This document shows, piece by piece, positions 15,810-26,346 of a stretch of DNA of 26,805 bases (positions are counted from its first letter, which is position 1; each line of letters begins with the position of its first letter). The stretch lies in contig MSJI02000349.1 in NCBI GenBank assembly GCA_001931905.2, positions 1 to 26,805 of the forward strand. Reading direction: 5' to 3'. The stretch is from Cladosporium sp. IMV 00045. Lineage: Eukaryota > Ascomycota > Dothideomycetes > Cladosporiales > Cladosporiaceae. The position numbers and the translations under genes are program-made. Under the pieces are notes generated by a model. The model saw only the letters and a program-made list of their open reading frames with translations. It did no database searches and was not told where the DNA came from.

Positions 15810-18800
15810 ATGCAGTCCTCACCGAACATGCTCACCAAATTCGTAAGTATTCCAATATCAGTCGCTACAGATCAAACCTCTAATTACTTCGCTCCAGGAA
15901 TCGAAATCTTCCAGAGCGAAAGGCATTGCCTTCCATCCTAAGCGACCATGGATCCTCGTCTCGCTGCATTCCTCGACCATCCAGCTGTGGGACTACCGCA
16001 TGGGAACGCTCATCGACCGCTTCGAGGAACACGATGGGCCTGTCAGAGGCATCGACTTTCACAAGACACAGCCCATCTTTGTGTCAGGCGGCGACGACTA
16101 CAAAATCAAGGTCTGGAGCTACCAGACACGGAGGTGTCTCTTCACCCTCAATGGACACTTGGACTACGTGCGCACCGTCTTCTTCCACCCCGAGCTCCCC
16201 TGGATCATTTCCAGCTCAGACGATCAGACCATCCGGATATGGAACTGGCAGAACCGTTCGCTCATCTGCACAATGACCGGTCACAACCATTACACCATGT
16301 GCGCACAGTTTCACCCCAAGGAGGATCTTGTGGTCTCGGCGTCGCTTGATCAGTCAGTAAGAGTGTGGGATATCTCGGGCTTGCGCAAGAAGCATTCGGC
16401 GCCCACGTCGATGTCGTTTGAAGATCAGATGAGGGGTTCACAGCAAAATCAGGCGGATATGTTCGGCAACACCGACGCGGTGGTCAAGTTTGTGCTTGAG
16501 GGACACGACAGGGGTGTCAATTGGGTTTCATTCCACCCTACGCTGCCGCTCATCATCTCAGCCGGCGATGACAGACTCGTCAAACTCTGGCGCATGAGCG
16601 AGACCAAGGCATGGGAGGTGGACACTTGCAGAGGTCACTTCCAGAATGCCTCGGCCTGTTTGTTCCACCCTCACCAGGACCTGATCCTGTCTGTTGGTGA
16701 GGACAAGACGATTCGCGTGTGGGACTTGAACAAGCGCACGTCTGTCCAGAGCTTCAAGCGCGAGAATGACCGCTTCTGGGTGATTGCCGCACACCCTGAA
16801 ATCAACTTGTTCGCTGCGGGCCACGACAATGGTGTTATGGTCTTCAAGCTTGAGCGCGAGAGGCCGGCTTTTGGCGTCCACCAGAACCAACTTTTCTTCA
16901 TCAACAAGGAGAAGCATGTCCGCTCTTACGATTTCACAAAGAACGTTGAGAGCCCATCCATGCTTTCGCTGAAGAAGCTGGGCAGCCCGTGGTCTCCTCC
17001 AAGGACGCTGTCCTACAACCCTGCAGAGCGCGCGATTCTTGTGACATCCCCATCAGATGGCGGCTCTTACGAACTGGTAAACCTGCCCAAGGATGCTTCA
17101 GGTGCTGTTGAGCCCACGAACACCTTGCGTGGCACTGGTTCCGCCGCTGTTTTCGTGGCGCGAAACCGCTTTGCTGTCTTCAACCAAGCCAACCAACAAG
17201 TTGACATCAAGGATCTCTCCAACTCGACCACCAAGACCATCAAGCCTCCCCACGGTACTACCGACATGACGTTTGGTGGCACCGGCTGTCTGCTTCTCAT
17301 CACCGCGACACACGTATACCTTTATGACATCCAGCAGAAGAAGCAGCTCGCCGAGCTTGCCGTTGCAGGAGTCAAGTACGTCGTTTGGTCGACCGACGGC
17401 CTCTACGCTGCCCTTCTGAGCAAGCACAATGTTACGATTGTTACGAAGTCCCTCGAGCAGGTTAGCACCCTGCACGAGACCATCAGAATCAAGAGTGCAT
17501 GCTGGGACGATGCTGGCGTCCTCCTTTACTCCACCCTCAACCACATCAAATACACTCTCATGAACGGCGACAATGGTATCGTTCGCACACTCGAACACAC
17601 TGTCTACCTCGTCCGCGTCAAGGGCAAGAGCGTTTACTGTCTCGACAGAGCAGCGAAACCCAAGGTCCTGACCATCGACCCCACTGAGTACCGCTTCAAG
17701 CTCGCGTTGGTCAAGCGCCACTACGATGAGATGCTCAACATCATCAAGACATCCAGCTTGGTCGGACAAAGCATCATCTCCTACCTCCAGAAGAAGGGTT
17801 ACCCCGAGATTGCTCTTCAGTTCGTCCAAGATCCCCAAACTCGCTTCGAGCTTGCCATCGAATGCGGCAACCTTGACGTTGCGGTAGAGATGGCGAAGGA
17901 GCTTGACAGACCCAAGTTGTGGCAGCGCCTGAGCGCCGAAGCATTGGCGCACGGCAATCACCAAATTGTTGAGATGACCTACCAGAAGCTTAGGAACTTC
18001 GACAAGCTCTCATTCTTGTACCTCACCACGGGTGATTCCGACAAGCTCAACCGCATGGCCAAGATCGCAGAGCACAGAGGTGACATGCCTAGCATGTTCC
18101 AGAACTCATTGTATCTTGGTGACGTGCAGGCCCGAATTGAGATGCTCAAGGACGTCGACCAATACCCCATGGCATACCTCACCGCTAAGACGAACGGCTT
18201 GGAGGAAGAAGCGCAGGCCATTCTCGAGGCAAGCGGCCTTTCTGAAGATGACGTGACTCTTCCCTCCATGGGCAAGCCAATAGCGCCGCCCAGGCCCGTC
18301 GTGGAGACCTTCAAGGGCAACTGGCCATCCAAGTCTACTGGCATGAGCTCTTTCGAGAAGGCACTCATGGCCGATGGTGATGACACAGTCGCAGCAGACG
18401 TCAACGACCACGACGACGAAGACTTGATGGGCGATGAAATCACTGCTGATGCCAACGGCACACTCGACGACGGCGAAGACGAGGACGCCGCCGGCTGGGA
18501 TATGGGCGACGATGCCGTCGGAGATGTCGAAGAGGACTTTGTCAACGTCGAGAGCGCAGACACCGGCGCGGGTAGCAGTGAAGCAGACCTTTGGGTGCGC
18601 AACTCACCACTCGCTGCTGACCACGCAGCGGCTGGCAGCTTTGACACCGCGATGAACCTTCTCAACAGGCAAATAGGCGCCGTCAACTTCAAACCTCTGG
18701 AGGAGCGATTCCTTGAGATTTACTCAGCATCACGAACACTCCTGCCGGCAAACGCTGGCATGGCACCGCTCGTGAACCACGTCCGCCGAACCCTTAACGA

Positions 18801-19589
18801 GACCGACTCCCGCCGCATCCTCCCTCTCATCCCCAGAGACATCGAGTCCGTCCTCGCTGGTGAAATCACCGCTGGCAAGAACGCCATGAAAGCCAACAAG
18901 CTCGAGGACGGCGCCGCTGCTTTCAAGAAAGCCCTGCACCTCCTCATGGTCAACGCCGCCACCTCTTCCTCGCAAGCCGAAGAGGCCACCGCCGCGATCC
19001 AGAGCGCCGGTTCCTACGTCCTAGCCATGTCCATCGAGCTGGAGCGCAGACAACTCATCGGCGGCGCCACGGACCTGAGCTCCTTCGACGAGCCCACCAA
19101 GAAGCGCGCCCTCGAACTCAGCGCCTACTTCACCGTCCCCACCATGGACCCCCAGCACCAGACCCTCGCCTGGTTCTCGGCAATGAACTTCGCCAACCGC
19201 AACAAGCAGCTCGGCAGCGTTCTGGGCTTCGCCAACGCCCTCATCGAACGCGGCACCAACGCCAAATTCAAGGAAACCGTGAGTCTTGCAACCATTCCCC
19301 TTTCCCAAACTGAACTTCCTGACTAACTTTTTTCCCCTTCCAGGCCCGCAAACTCAAGGCCGTCGCCGAGCGCCAGCCCACCGACGCCGTCGACGTCGAA
19401 TTCGACACCTTCGCCGAGTTCGCCATCTGCGGCGCCAGCCACACCCCGATCTACCCCGGCGGCGAACCCGCCGTCGCCTGCCCCTTCGACGGCACCCAGT
19501 ACCTGCCCAAGTACCGCGGCACCGTCTGCAAGGTCTGCGAGGTCTGCACTGTCGGTGGAGGCGGGAGTGGGTTTAGGACTGTCGTTTAG
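15810..19589 (+). CDS. copA: Coatomer subunit alpha (alpha-COP, COPI coat)
   Basis: Three exons are inferred: 15810-15842, 15898-19278 and 19344-19589, giving 1219 residues, close to the roughly 1200 of yeast and animal alpha-COP. Donors are GTAAGT and GTGAGT; acceptors are CTCCAG and TTCCAG. The first exon is tiny (MQSSPNMLTKF) and is needed to reach the conserved start ESKSSRAKGIAFHPKRPW. Residues 12 to about 310 hold the N-terminal WD40 propeller (for example FVSGGDDYKIKVWSYQTRRC, DQTIRIWNWQ, VGEDKTIRVWDLNKR) that binds dilysine cargo tails. A second propeller follows, then the helical solenoid (QSIISYLQKKGYPEIALQF) and an acidic linker. The C-terminal domain that binds epsilon-COP has the conserved cysteine-rich end (FAICGASHTPIYPGG, VCKVCEVC). 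COPI coats vesicles moving from the Golgi to the ER. All key parts are present. Confidence 0.96.
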
Positions 19590-20776
19590 TATCGTGATGA
19601 AGGAGTTTTGCGATAGCTTGTGTATGGTTGTCTTTTTGAGATAGGCACTGAACGCGGGGATGCATGATCTATCTTCTTTTGAAAGGGGAGGAAAACGAAA
19701 AAGCGTTCTTGCGATGTCGAATGCGTGGGGAGTAGGGGCATAGATCATATGAATTCCTTTTTTGTTCTTTTTATATCTCTGAGAAGAAGCAAACCGGCGT
19801 TCAAATTGCATTCACTTCGTACCGCGAACCACTGTTCCACTCTCACGCATTCCATGGATTTTCGAACACCTTTCGCTTACTCGCTGCAAGCGGTGCGTCG
19901 GAGAGAGATGGAACGCATAAGAAATTGTAGGCAGAGAGAGAGAAAAGCATGGCATTTGAAAGTAACCGTCTACTACACCCATGCTACTACACTTCATAAA
20001 TCTACTACATGCATTTTTCCCACTCACCTCGTGAAGCGTGATGTTCGCCCGTTTCTACGTATGAGATGGCAGATCAAGCAAAGCAGTGAGTTGGAAGGCA
20101 AGACTTCGGCATGTCGAAAGCTATCGATTCGATATGTCGCTAAACATACTACTACCTAGGCTCACGGCTCACTTGACGCAGTAGTAATACCATACACAGC
20201 TAAAAATAAATACAGAATAGAACAATTGCCTTCCGAATGATCGTCCATTCTATGTGGCCTGTATGCATTGCTCTTGGCCGTCGAGGAGCAAAGATCATAT
20301 GCATAATCAATTCATCAAATCACCATTCGAAAGGGCGAGGAAAGAAGGATCCGGGCTCACACAACTTGTTGTACCGACTCGCTCCAAGGTGTCGCCTGCA
20401 AAACCCACCACGTCCCAGAAGATTGAGAGAGACACTTTCGCAGTAATTAAATCGGCAAGAGTCCAAACCAACAGAGCTGAAGCGTTTGCCTCTTTGCTAT
20501 CTGACAAGTTGCCGACACAGACGAGATGGCCTAGGTCCACTTGATTCTCAAATAGCTAGTGTAGTGGAAAGCCATATCAGACTACCAAGAGGAAAAGGAG
20601 AAAGGCCGTCATGTCATATCATGTGCATATTCAGGTTCATGTTCATGTTCGTATCATATCGTATGGTATCCACGCTCAATTCACAATCTGTAACCTCTCA
20701 CTCTCCCTCCCCATATACCATCCACCCCTCGAACACTCATAACTAATCCTCACTCTCACGCCCCACACAACACATC
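19590..20776. other. Convergent 3' intergenic region
   Basis: This lies between the stops of the coatomer gene (plus) and the NFKBIL1-like gene (minus). It holds several CTACTAC-type repeats (about 19970-20012 and 20148-20156) and a GTTCATGTTCATGTTCGTATCATATCGTATGG run at about 20635-20665 made of short imperfect repeats. Open frames of 60-145 codons lack domains and are not called. Confidence 0.5.
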
Positions 20777-22624
20777 TCAAACCACCCTCCCCTCCACCCC
20801 CTCCATAAGCGCACAAACCCCATGAAAAACCGCCCTAGCCCTCTCATCCCTCTGCAAAACCTCATTAACCCCACCCCCAACCAAACCCTCATTCCTCCTC
20901 CCCAACCGATCACTATGCCAACGCATCTTCTCCCTCTTAAGCGCCGCGACCAGCGCCCTAACACACCCCTCATCGGCGCTCGCGCGCTCGAAAGAAACGA
21001 CGCCAGAGTCCGAGATTTCTGGCACGAGACCGTGCGCGAGCAGGAAGAACAGCGCCGTGTTGGCTTGCATGGTCTGCTCGGCGGACCAGGCTGAAGCGGC
21101 GGGGTGGGGGATTGTGGAAGGGTCGGCGAGGGCGGGGGCGAGGAGGGTGCGGGTTGGGTAGGGGATTGTGGGGGAGGTGGTGGGGAGGCGGAGCCAGGTT
21201 TCGTTGTAGGTTGTGAAGAGGCGGATGGCTTCGGGGGCGCGGAGGGGGTTGGTTGGTATTGGCATGGGTGGGGTGGGTTGGGGCGTGGTGTTGGAGTTGG
21301 TCGAGCGGGTGCTGTTGAATGTTCTGGGTCTGGGTCTGGGTCTGCTGCTTGATGGGCCTGTGTTGGAATAGTGCGTTCGCTTGAATGATGGGCCGCGGTC
21401 TTGACCGGCGAAGAATTGGAAGCCGTCGCCGTGGACGTGGAAGGATGGGTCCATGTCTGCGAAAAGTCGGTCGAACATTCGGAAGCCGGCGAAGGGGTCG
21501 AATGCTCCGGTGTGACCGACTGGTTCTTCAAAGAGACTGCCGCGATTCGATGTTCCAGAAAAGGCACCGAACGGTCGAGGAGGCCAAGTGTCGAAACCAT
21601 CATCCTCGTCTTCCGACTCGTACACGGGCTGTCTCGGCGGTGAAGGACGACGCTGCTGCGGCCGTGGACGTGTCCGACGAGCTGCCTCATCCTGTCGATG
21701 TTGCTCTTTGGCGACTTGCAATCTGCGCTGCGCGGAAGCCAGGAGGGTACCGTGCAACTTGACGTGGTTGAGTAAGTGCTGGACATGATCGGGATCAATC
21801 ATATTGCGTTGCGAGGCTTGCTGGAAGCGATGTTTGGCACCTAAATATTGTCTCCTTTCTTCCTCCACGGCACGCTGCATGGCTGCTACATCTCGCTCTG
21901 AATGCGGAACGTAGGTGTCGCGAGAGGGAAGTGGGACGTCCGAGAAACGCTCAGGCGAGGTATCGGGCGTGTCTTCATATATGGAAGCCTGACGCTGCTG
22001 TTCTCGTGGACGCGGCGGTTCCGACGGTATATCAGTGCGACGCCTTCGTCCATCCGACTCCGCAGATCGCCGAGGAGGCGGAGGCGAGCGCTCATGTCTC
22101 CCAGTCTGCCTGCTCGGGCGCTGCTGACGTCCGTGGTCCAGAATGCGATCTTTGAGCTTCCCCAGTACAGACTTGGGCTGCTCCGCCGGAGCTCGAGGCA
22201 AAGAACCATACGCGAGATCGTCCTCACTCTCCGACAAATCCGACAAACTCTGATCCGAGTCCGTCACATACTCCACCCTCCTGGCAGGCCTCTCGCGCCT
22301 CGTCTGCGAGCTCGCCACATCGTTCAACAAATTAATCGCACCTCCCAGCAACCCACCACCACCGAGTAAACCCCCACCTCCACCTCCAGAGTTGCGAGAC
22401 GTCCCCGCCCGACGCGGCTGGGGTTGGAGGAAATCGTTAAACCCGCTAAACCCATCGCCATTACTCCTGAACGAGAACCCAGGACTCGTATACGTCGCCG
22501 TCTCCATGGTGAAGTGCATCCCGCCATTCGTCCAGGAGCGCCGGTTGTGATTGAAGCCCGGGATGTTGGAGAGGTCTCGCTGCCTGCGCGAGCGGCGGGT
22601 TGTGGTCGAGCCTAGATCTGACAT
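20777..22624 (-). CDS. Disordered protein with NFKBIL1-like C-terminal domain
   Basis: A single exon of 615 residues, ATG at 22624. Residues 1 to about 330 are Arg/Ser/Pro-rich and disordered, with a glycine-rich patch, Arg-Ser dipeptides and an AAMQRAVEEERRQYLGAKHR helix. A Phe/Gly-rich part follows (FGAFSGTSNRG, GAFDPFAGFRMFDRLFADMD), reminiscent of G/F linkers of J-domain chaperones. Residues 462-615 form a folded C-terminal domain starting RAPEAIRLFTTYNETWLRL and containing LKREKMRWHSDRLGRR (RWHSDR at 568-573), then a VLQRDERARAVFHGVCALMEG helix. A basic helix ending in RWHxDR followed by a helix of this type recalls the C-terminus of animal NFKBIL1 and, more loosely, the HPD turn of J domains (here H-S-D). 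I regard the link as a weak but real-looking similarity. It has basic patches suitable for the nucleus. Function is unknown. Confidence 0.78.
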   Translation of the reverse strand: MSDLGSTTTRRSRRQRDLSNIPGFNHNRRSWTNGGMHFTMETATYTSPGFSFRSNGDGFSGFNDFLQPQPRRAGTSRNSGGGGGGLLGGGGLLGGAINLLNDVASSQTRRERPARRVEYVTDSDQSLSDLSESEDDLAYGSLPRAPAEQPKSVLGKLKDRILDHGRQQRPSRQTGRHERSPPPPRRSAESDGRRRRTDIPSEPPRPREQQRQASIYEDTPDTSPERFSDVPLPSRDTYVPHSERDVAAMQRAVEEERRQYLGAKHRFQQASQRNMIDPDHVQHLLNHVKLHGTLLASAQRRLQVAKEQHRQDEAARRTRPRPQQRRPSPPRQPVYESEDEDDGFDTWPPRPFGAFSGTSNRGSLFEEPVGHTGAFDPFAGFRMFDRLFADMDPSFHVHGDGFQFFAGQDRGPSFKRTHYSNTGPSSSRPRPRPRTFNSTRSTNSNTTPQPTPPMPIPTNPLRAPEAIRLFTTYNETWLRLPTTSPTIPYPTRTLLAPALADPSTIPHPAASAWSAEQTMQANTALFFLLAHGLVPEISDSGVVSFERASADEGCVRALVAALKREKMRWHSDRLGRRNEGLVGGGVNEVLQRDERARAVFHGVCALMEGVEGRVV

Positions 22625-22762
22625 TGTTTGCAGAAGCTAGAGCTTTGATGTGGTCGTATTTGGTGTTTGAGAGTCGCTGGGAAACAAAAATAGAGAAGCT
22701 TTGTCGAAGCTGCTGTGAAGAGGCGCGGTGAGAGCCGAACGCCCAACCTCACTGTTCACTTA

Positions 22763-22795
22763 ACGCGTGTGGCGCAACCCGGCTGGCGACGTCAC
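22763..22795. promoter_or_regulatory. Candidate MluI-box and CRE-like sites
   Basis: ACGCGT (22763-22768) is the MluI cell-cycle box core, and GACGTCAC (22788-22795) is one base from a full cAMP-response/bZIP site. They lie about 140-170 bases upstream of the ATG at 22624 on the minus strand. This is a motif match only. Confidence 0.3.
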
Positions 22796-23309
22796 TTTAG
22801 GTGTGTCGGCACCGCAGTGACGGGCGTTCAATATCAGTCCAGTATTGACCAAGAGGTCGTGAAAATCGACGAGGTTCTTTTGCTTGTCCAAAACTCGGAA
22901 AATGAGGATGACAGCACTTCCAGCCCAGCACCAGATTCCAACAAGTCCAGCCTCGTCGCTCGCGAAGCCTCACACGACGGGACCCAGCACAAGCTCAAGC
23001 CAGAACCAGACGAGAGGAAGTTTGCCTCAAACCATGCAGCAGTGGGTAGTACCAGGGACGGAAGCGCGGATGCGCTGGCGATTCTTCCATCGAGTGATGA
23101 TGTTGGATGGTTGGTGGTGTTGTTTCTTCGATAAGCAGCAAAACTGGGCAAGGCGAGATGGTAAGACAAGCAAGCGAGAGCAAGCAAGCGAGCGAGCGAA
23201 AGTGGGGCGCGGGCATGTGCCAAGCTGAACGTGATGTGACTTTCGAAGATCACTGTATGAGGCACAGGGAATCCCTGCAATGGACTTGAATATTATATAT
23301 GGTACGAAT

Positions 23310-23444
23310 GTAAGGGTACTCTTTTTGATCTATGTTATTTGTACTACTCACACATCTCATATAGTCCACAATACATGGTGTGATTGTAAATGTACTCTCC
23401 TCGAGTCTATGCTATTTCTACTACATGTAGTTACACATCTCACA
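23310..23444. repeat. Imperfect direct repeat, unit spacing about 76 bases
   Basis: The unit at 23310-23363 (GTAAGGGTACTC ... CACACATCTCATA) recurs at 23386-23444 (GTAAATGTACTC ... TACACATCTCACATA). Both share GTACTC, TCTATG-TATTT, TACTAC and ACACATCTCA in the same order, with about one mismatch in five and a short insertion (ATGTAGT) in the second copy. It looks like an old tandem duplication downstream of the HEM14 stop. Confidence 0.6.
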
Positions 23445-23506
23445 TATGATATATCTATACACACTCTCACAACAACAACACCCGTTCCTCTTCATCTCTC
23501 AACACT

Positions 23507-25599
23507 CTACCCCTGCTTCTCCTCCCCCTGGGGCACCCTAACAGGCTTCACCCTCACATACTCCTCACTGCCCACATTCTCCAAACCCGTCGCGTCTCTC
23601 CCCTGCCTCACACCCTTCACAACATCCCACGCGCTCCTCAAACAATCATTAACACCCACTCCCTGAATCCAATTGCCCGCCACGCGCAGTCTACCCTGAT
23701 AGCCACGCAGCAGCTGGCCGTGCGCCTCTTTCAACCTCGCCTCGTGGCCCACCGTGTACTGCGGAATGCAGTCCTGCTGCAAATTGACCGCCCACGCCTG
23801 CGGCTCCTGGTGGATGCCCAGCTGTCTTGACAGCACTGAACGCGCCATTTCGAGCCCCTCCTTCTCGCTCGGGAAAACCGGCCAGCCGTCCCACCAGTGC
23901 CCGCCCAGCATGACTGTGACTTTCGTGCCGCGCTGCGGGACATCGTCCTGCACCGCCGGCTCGCTCGGGAAATTGTACCAGGCGAAGTCGTTGACGTTGA
24001 TCATGCGGCCGGCTTCGCGCTGGCGCGCCAGCATTTCCATGTCGTTGTGCGCCCAGGCGTCGGGGTCCACGTCCGCTTTCGAGGGGGCGTAGGCCGTGTC
24101 GAAGACGACGCCGAGGGCACGCTCGGGGTTCTGCTCGAAGGGCGTCGCCAGCGGGATCAGGTAGCCGAAGCCCGGGGGGTGCATGTTCGCCTGGCTGTAG
24201 TAGAGGTTGACGGTCATGACGGTGACGCTGGGCGTTGCCGGCGCGAGCGTCGTGCTGGGCGGGGCGAGGGCGTTCAGATGCGCGGGCGAGAGGGCGGAAA
24301 TCACGGTGTCGTGACGCGCGGGCTCGGGAGTCTTGAACGTCGTCACGTCCACTCCGCTCCTATCCCCCACGAGAGCCAGGGCCTTGACGGGCGTCGAGGT
24401 TTTGATCTCGACATTCTCGGCCTCCCACAGCTTGCGCGCCAGGGCATCCACGACCGTGCCCATGCCGTCGCGGAAAGTGAAGACGGAATTATCCCTGAGC
24501 GTCAAGCGCAGCAGCGGATCCCACTTGAAATCCTTCATGTCCTGCAAGAAATCCGCCTCGGCCTTTGTCATCTCCATGCCCTCCGTCTGCGTCCTGACCG
24601 CGCCCTGCAGCACACCCCCATGCACGGCCTCGTCGCGGTAGGGTTTGGGGAAGAGGCTCTTCGCGCTGAGCTTGTACGCGTCGCCCGCGTAGATGCCGTG
24701 GATCATCCCGCTCAGGATCCTGTCCACCATCGTCTTGCCTATGCGGCGCGAGAAGAAATCCCCAATGCTCTCGTCTTTGATGTCGCTCGGCCGCGGCTCC
24801 CGCCAGAACTCCGCCATCACGTTCCACAAGGTCGTGTCGAAGACGGGCTCGGCCCAGATGTTTTGGAAGTTCTCCCAAAAGCCATAGGACGGATGGGGCA
24901 TGCGCACGAGGTGGTCCGGGTAGTAGAGGTATCTGTTCGTGGCGGCGGGAGAGGTGTTTTGTGTGAAAATCGTCTCGCTCCCTAAGTCTAGCTCTTGAAT
25001 CTGTCATGGTCAGTCTTTTCTGTCCGCCAACGCAACAATCCCCAAACAATCCCTCCCCTCCCTCCCCTAAACCCACCAACACCAAAACCCCAAAAAATTA
25101 AAATAAAACCTACCAACCTCGCCGCCAGCACTCCATTCTGCGCTGGTCGCAACGTCCTCGGCCCTTTCTCAAACAGCACACTTCCGCCCTCGACTTCAAC
25201 CCTCCGACTCTCCAACCACCCACCAATCCTGTCTCCCGCTTCGTAAAGCGTGATTTTCGCCCGTGGAACTTGCTGCGTGAGGAAGTACGCCGTGGCCAGA
25301 CCCGTGATGCCGCCGCCTAGGACTGCGATGGAGGGGGCGTTGGTGGTTGGCGTGTTTGAAGAGGAGGAGTAGGGGGATGTGCTGCTGGAGGGCGAGGGGG
25401 AGGCATTGGGTCGGTGGCGCGGGTGGGAGAGGGAGGGGGTCGTGTGGAGGTGGGAGAGGGCTGTTGCTGTCGCTGGTGATCTTGGTGTTGGTCGTGTGAG
25501 CGGTGATGTTAAGATGTTGGAGTTGGTGGTGGTTGTGGTTTTGATCTGCGATTGTCGCAGCTGGAGTGCCGTTCTCAGCCCATTTTTGCGGGTGAGCAT
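23507..25599 (-). CDS. HEM14: Protoporphyrinogen oxidase (haem biosynthesis)
   Basis: Two exons are inferred, 25599-25114 and 25000-23507, giving 659 residues. The donor is GTAGGT at 25113 and the acceptor CATGACAG ends at 25001. The join NGVLAARL-IQELDLGSE restores a conserved segment. Residues 1 to about 85 are rich in R, K, S and T with almost no acidic residues, which fits a mitochondrial targeting sequence. The FAD-binding motif VLGGGITGLATAYFL (GGGITG at 95-100) is followed by YEAGDRIGGWLES and a FEKGPRTLRP segment typical of the family. The C-terminus has the conserved GNWIQGVGVNDC (604-615) that closes on FAD. The enzyme oxidises protoporphyrinogen IX to protoporphyrin IX with oxygen at the inner mitochondrial membrane, the step before ferrochelatase. 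Length exceeds yeast Hem14 (about 540) because of the long N-terminal presequence. No active-site part appears missing. Confidence 0.95.
25051..25074 (-). other. HEM14: G-quadruplex-prone run inside the HEM14 intron
   Basis: On the coding (minus) strand the intron carries five runs of three to four G separated by one to four bases: GGG, GGGG, GGG, GGGG and GGG at 25074-25051. This satisfies the usual four-tract rule for an intramolecular G-quadruplex in the pre-mRNA. The intron (25001-25113) is otherwise normal. Confidence 0.6.
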
Positions 25600-26346
25600 T
25601 GCTGCATGTCTTTCTAAGAAGACGACAGATCGATTTAGTACTTATTAGAGAATGAGGGACGAAGGGTGGGAGTGAGAGAGGTCTGGCACAGAGCAACGTT
25701 TACGCGCGCATGTCGGAGTTTCGGACGGATGACGATGATGAATTGGGGTCCAAGGCCGAGGCGAGCTCTAGCGTTTCTGATTGGAACTGCTTTATGAGGA
25801 CCAGCAATGCATCTTTTCATTGTAAAGGACCTCAGGTATCTCGACATGCTGCAGTGAAATATCAATATAGATGAAGTTTAAGAGGAATGTGCCAGTCAAA
25901 CAATGAGGCGTCATACATAAGATATATATTATGATTACCAGATCCTGTCACTTGCCATTTTCCTCATCAACACAAAGCAATGTCATTCATTCTCCTAGCC
26001 AGGAAAAGAGACACACATTTTTTTTTGGAATCATGCCAGATCAAGCAGAACCATTCGTTTGACCGTATCTCTTTCGTAACCAAATCCTTCCAAGCCCTTC
26101 CGTCTGTTCTGTCCAATGCATGCATAATAATTCATGACGATAGTATCCATGTTCCATGTCCACATCCGTTTCCCTTCCAAAACCTCATCAAGATCAGCTC
26201 AACATTCCTCAGCCGGCCTTCCCAGAAAAAACCAAAGAAACAATCGTGGTATCTCAAAAAAAGCGTAACAGAAAAAAACCAAGCAAAAAAAAACCCAAAC
26301 CCAAAAATCCCACCATCATCTCCCCCTCCTTAAACACCTCACAGCC
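25600..26346. other. Intergenic: promoter of HEM14 and 3' region of the proline-rich gene
   Basis: Both neighbours are on the minus strand. The part near 25600 is the HEM14 upstream region. The part 26240-26330 is A-rich on the plus strand, so the downstream transcript end of the proline-rich gene is T-rich. Plus-strand open frames here (25980-26333, 26156-26449) are Lys/Pro/Asn low-complexity and overlap the minus-strand coding end, so they are not called. No RNA gene or repeat was seen. Confidence 0.5.

Larger units (their letters stand above)
22625..23506. other. Intergenic: promoter of the NFKBIL1-like gene and 3' region of HEM14
   Basis: Both flanking genes are on the minus strand. The left part holds the upstream region of the NFKBIL1-like gene. 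Two overlapping antisense frames (plus 22715-23134, minus 23280-22834) have Ser/Ala-rich, domain-free translations and are not called. A short GCAAGCGA-type microsatellite lies at about 23169-23200. An imperfect direct duplication lies at 23310-23444, close to the HEM14 stop. Confidence 0.5.

Noticed and set aside
17098..17964. Long antisense frame within the coatomer gene
   Set aside because: Antisense shadow of a strongly conserved coding exon.
20254..20544. 96-codon plus-strand frame between the coatomer and NFKBIL1-like genes
   Set aside because: Begins at GTG, has no recognised domain and no splice support.
20743..21798. 351-codon minus-strand frame overlapping the NFKBIL1-like gene
   Set aside because: Out-of-frame Ser/Pro-rich reading of the same strand. 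The 615-residue frame is longer, starts with a good ATG and has a structured C-terminus.
22834..23280. 148-codon minus-strand frame upstream of the NFKBIL1-like gene
   Set aside because: Ser/Ala/Leu-rich composition without a domain; overlaps an equally open plus-strand frame, which suggests chance.
23897..24985. 362-codon plus-strand frame antisense to HEM14
   Set aside because: Arises from high-GC third positions of the HEM14 exon; His/Arg/Val-rich and domain-free.
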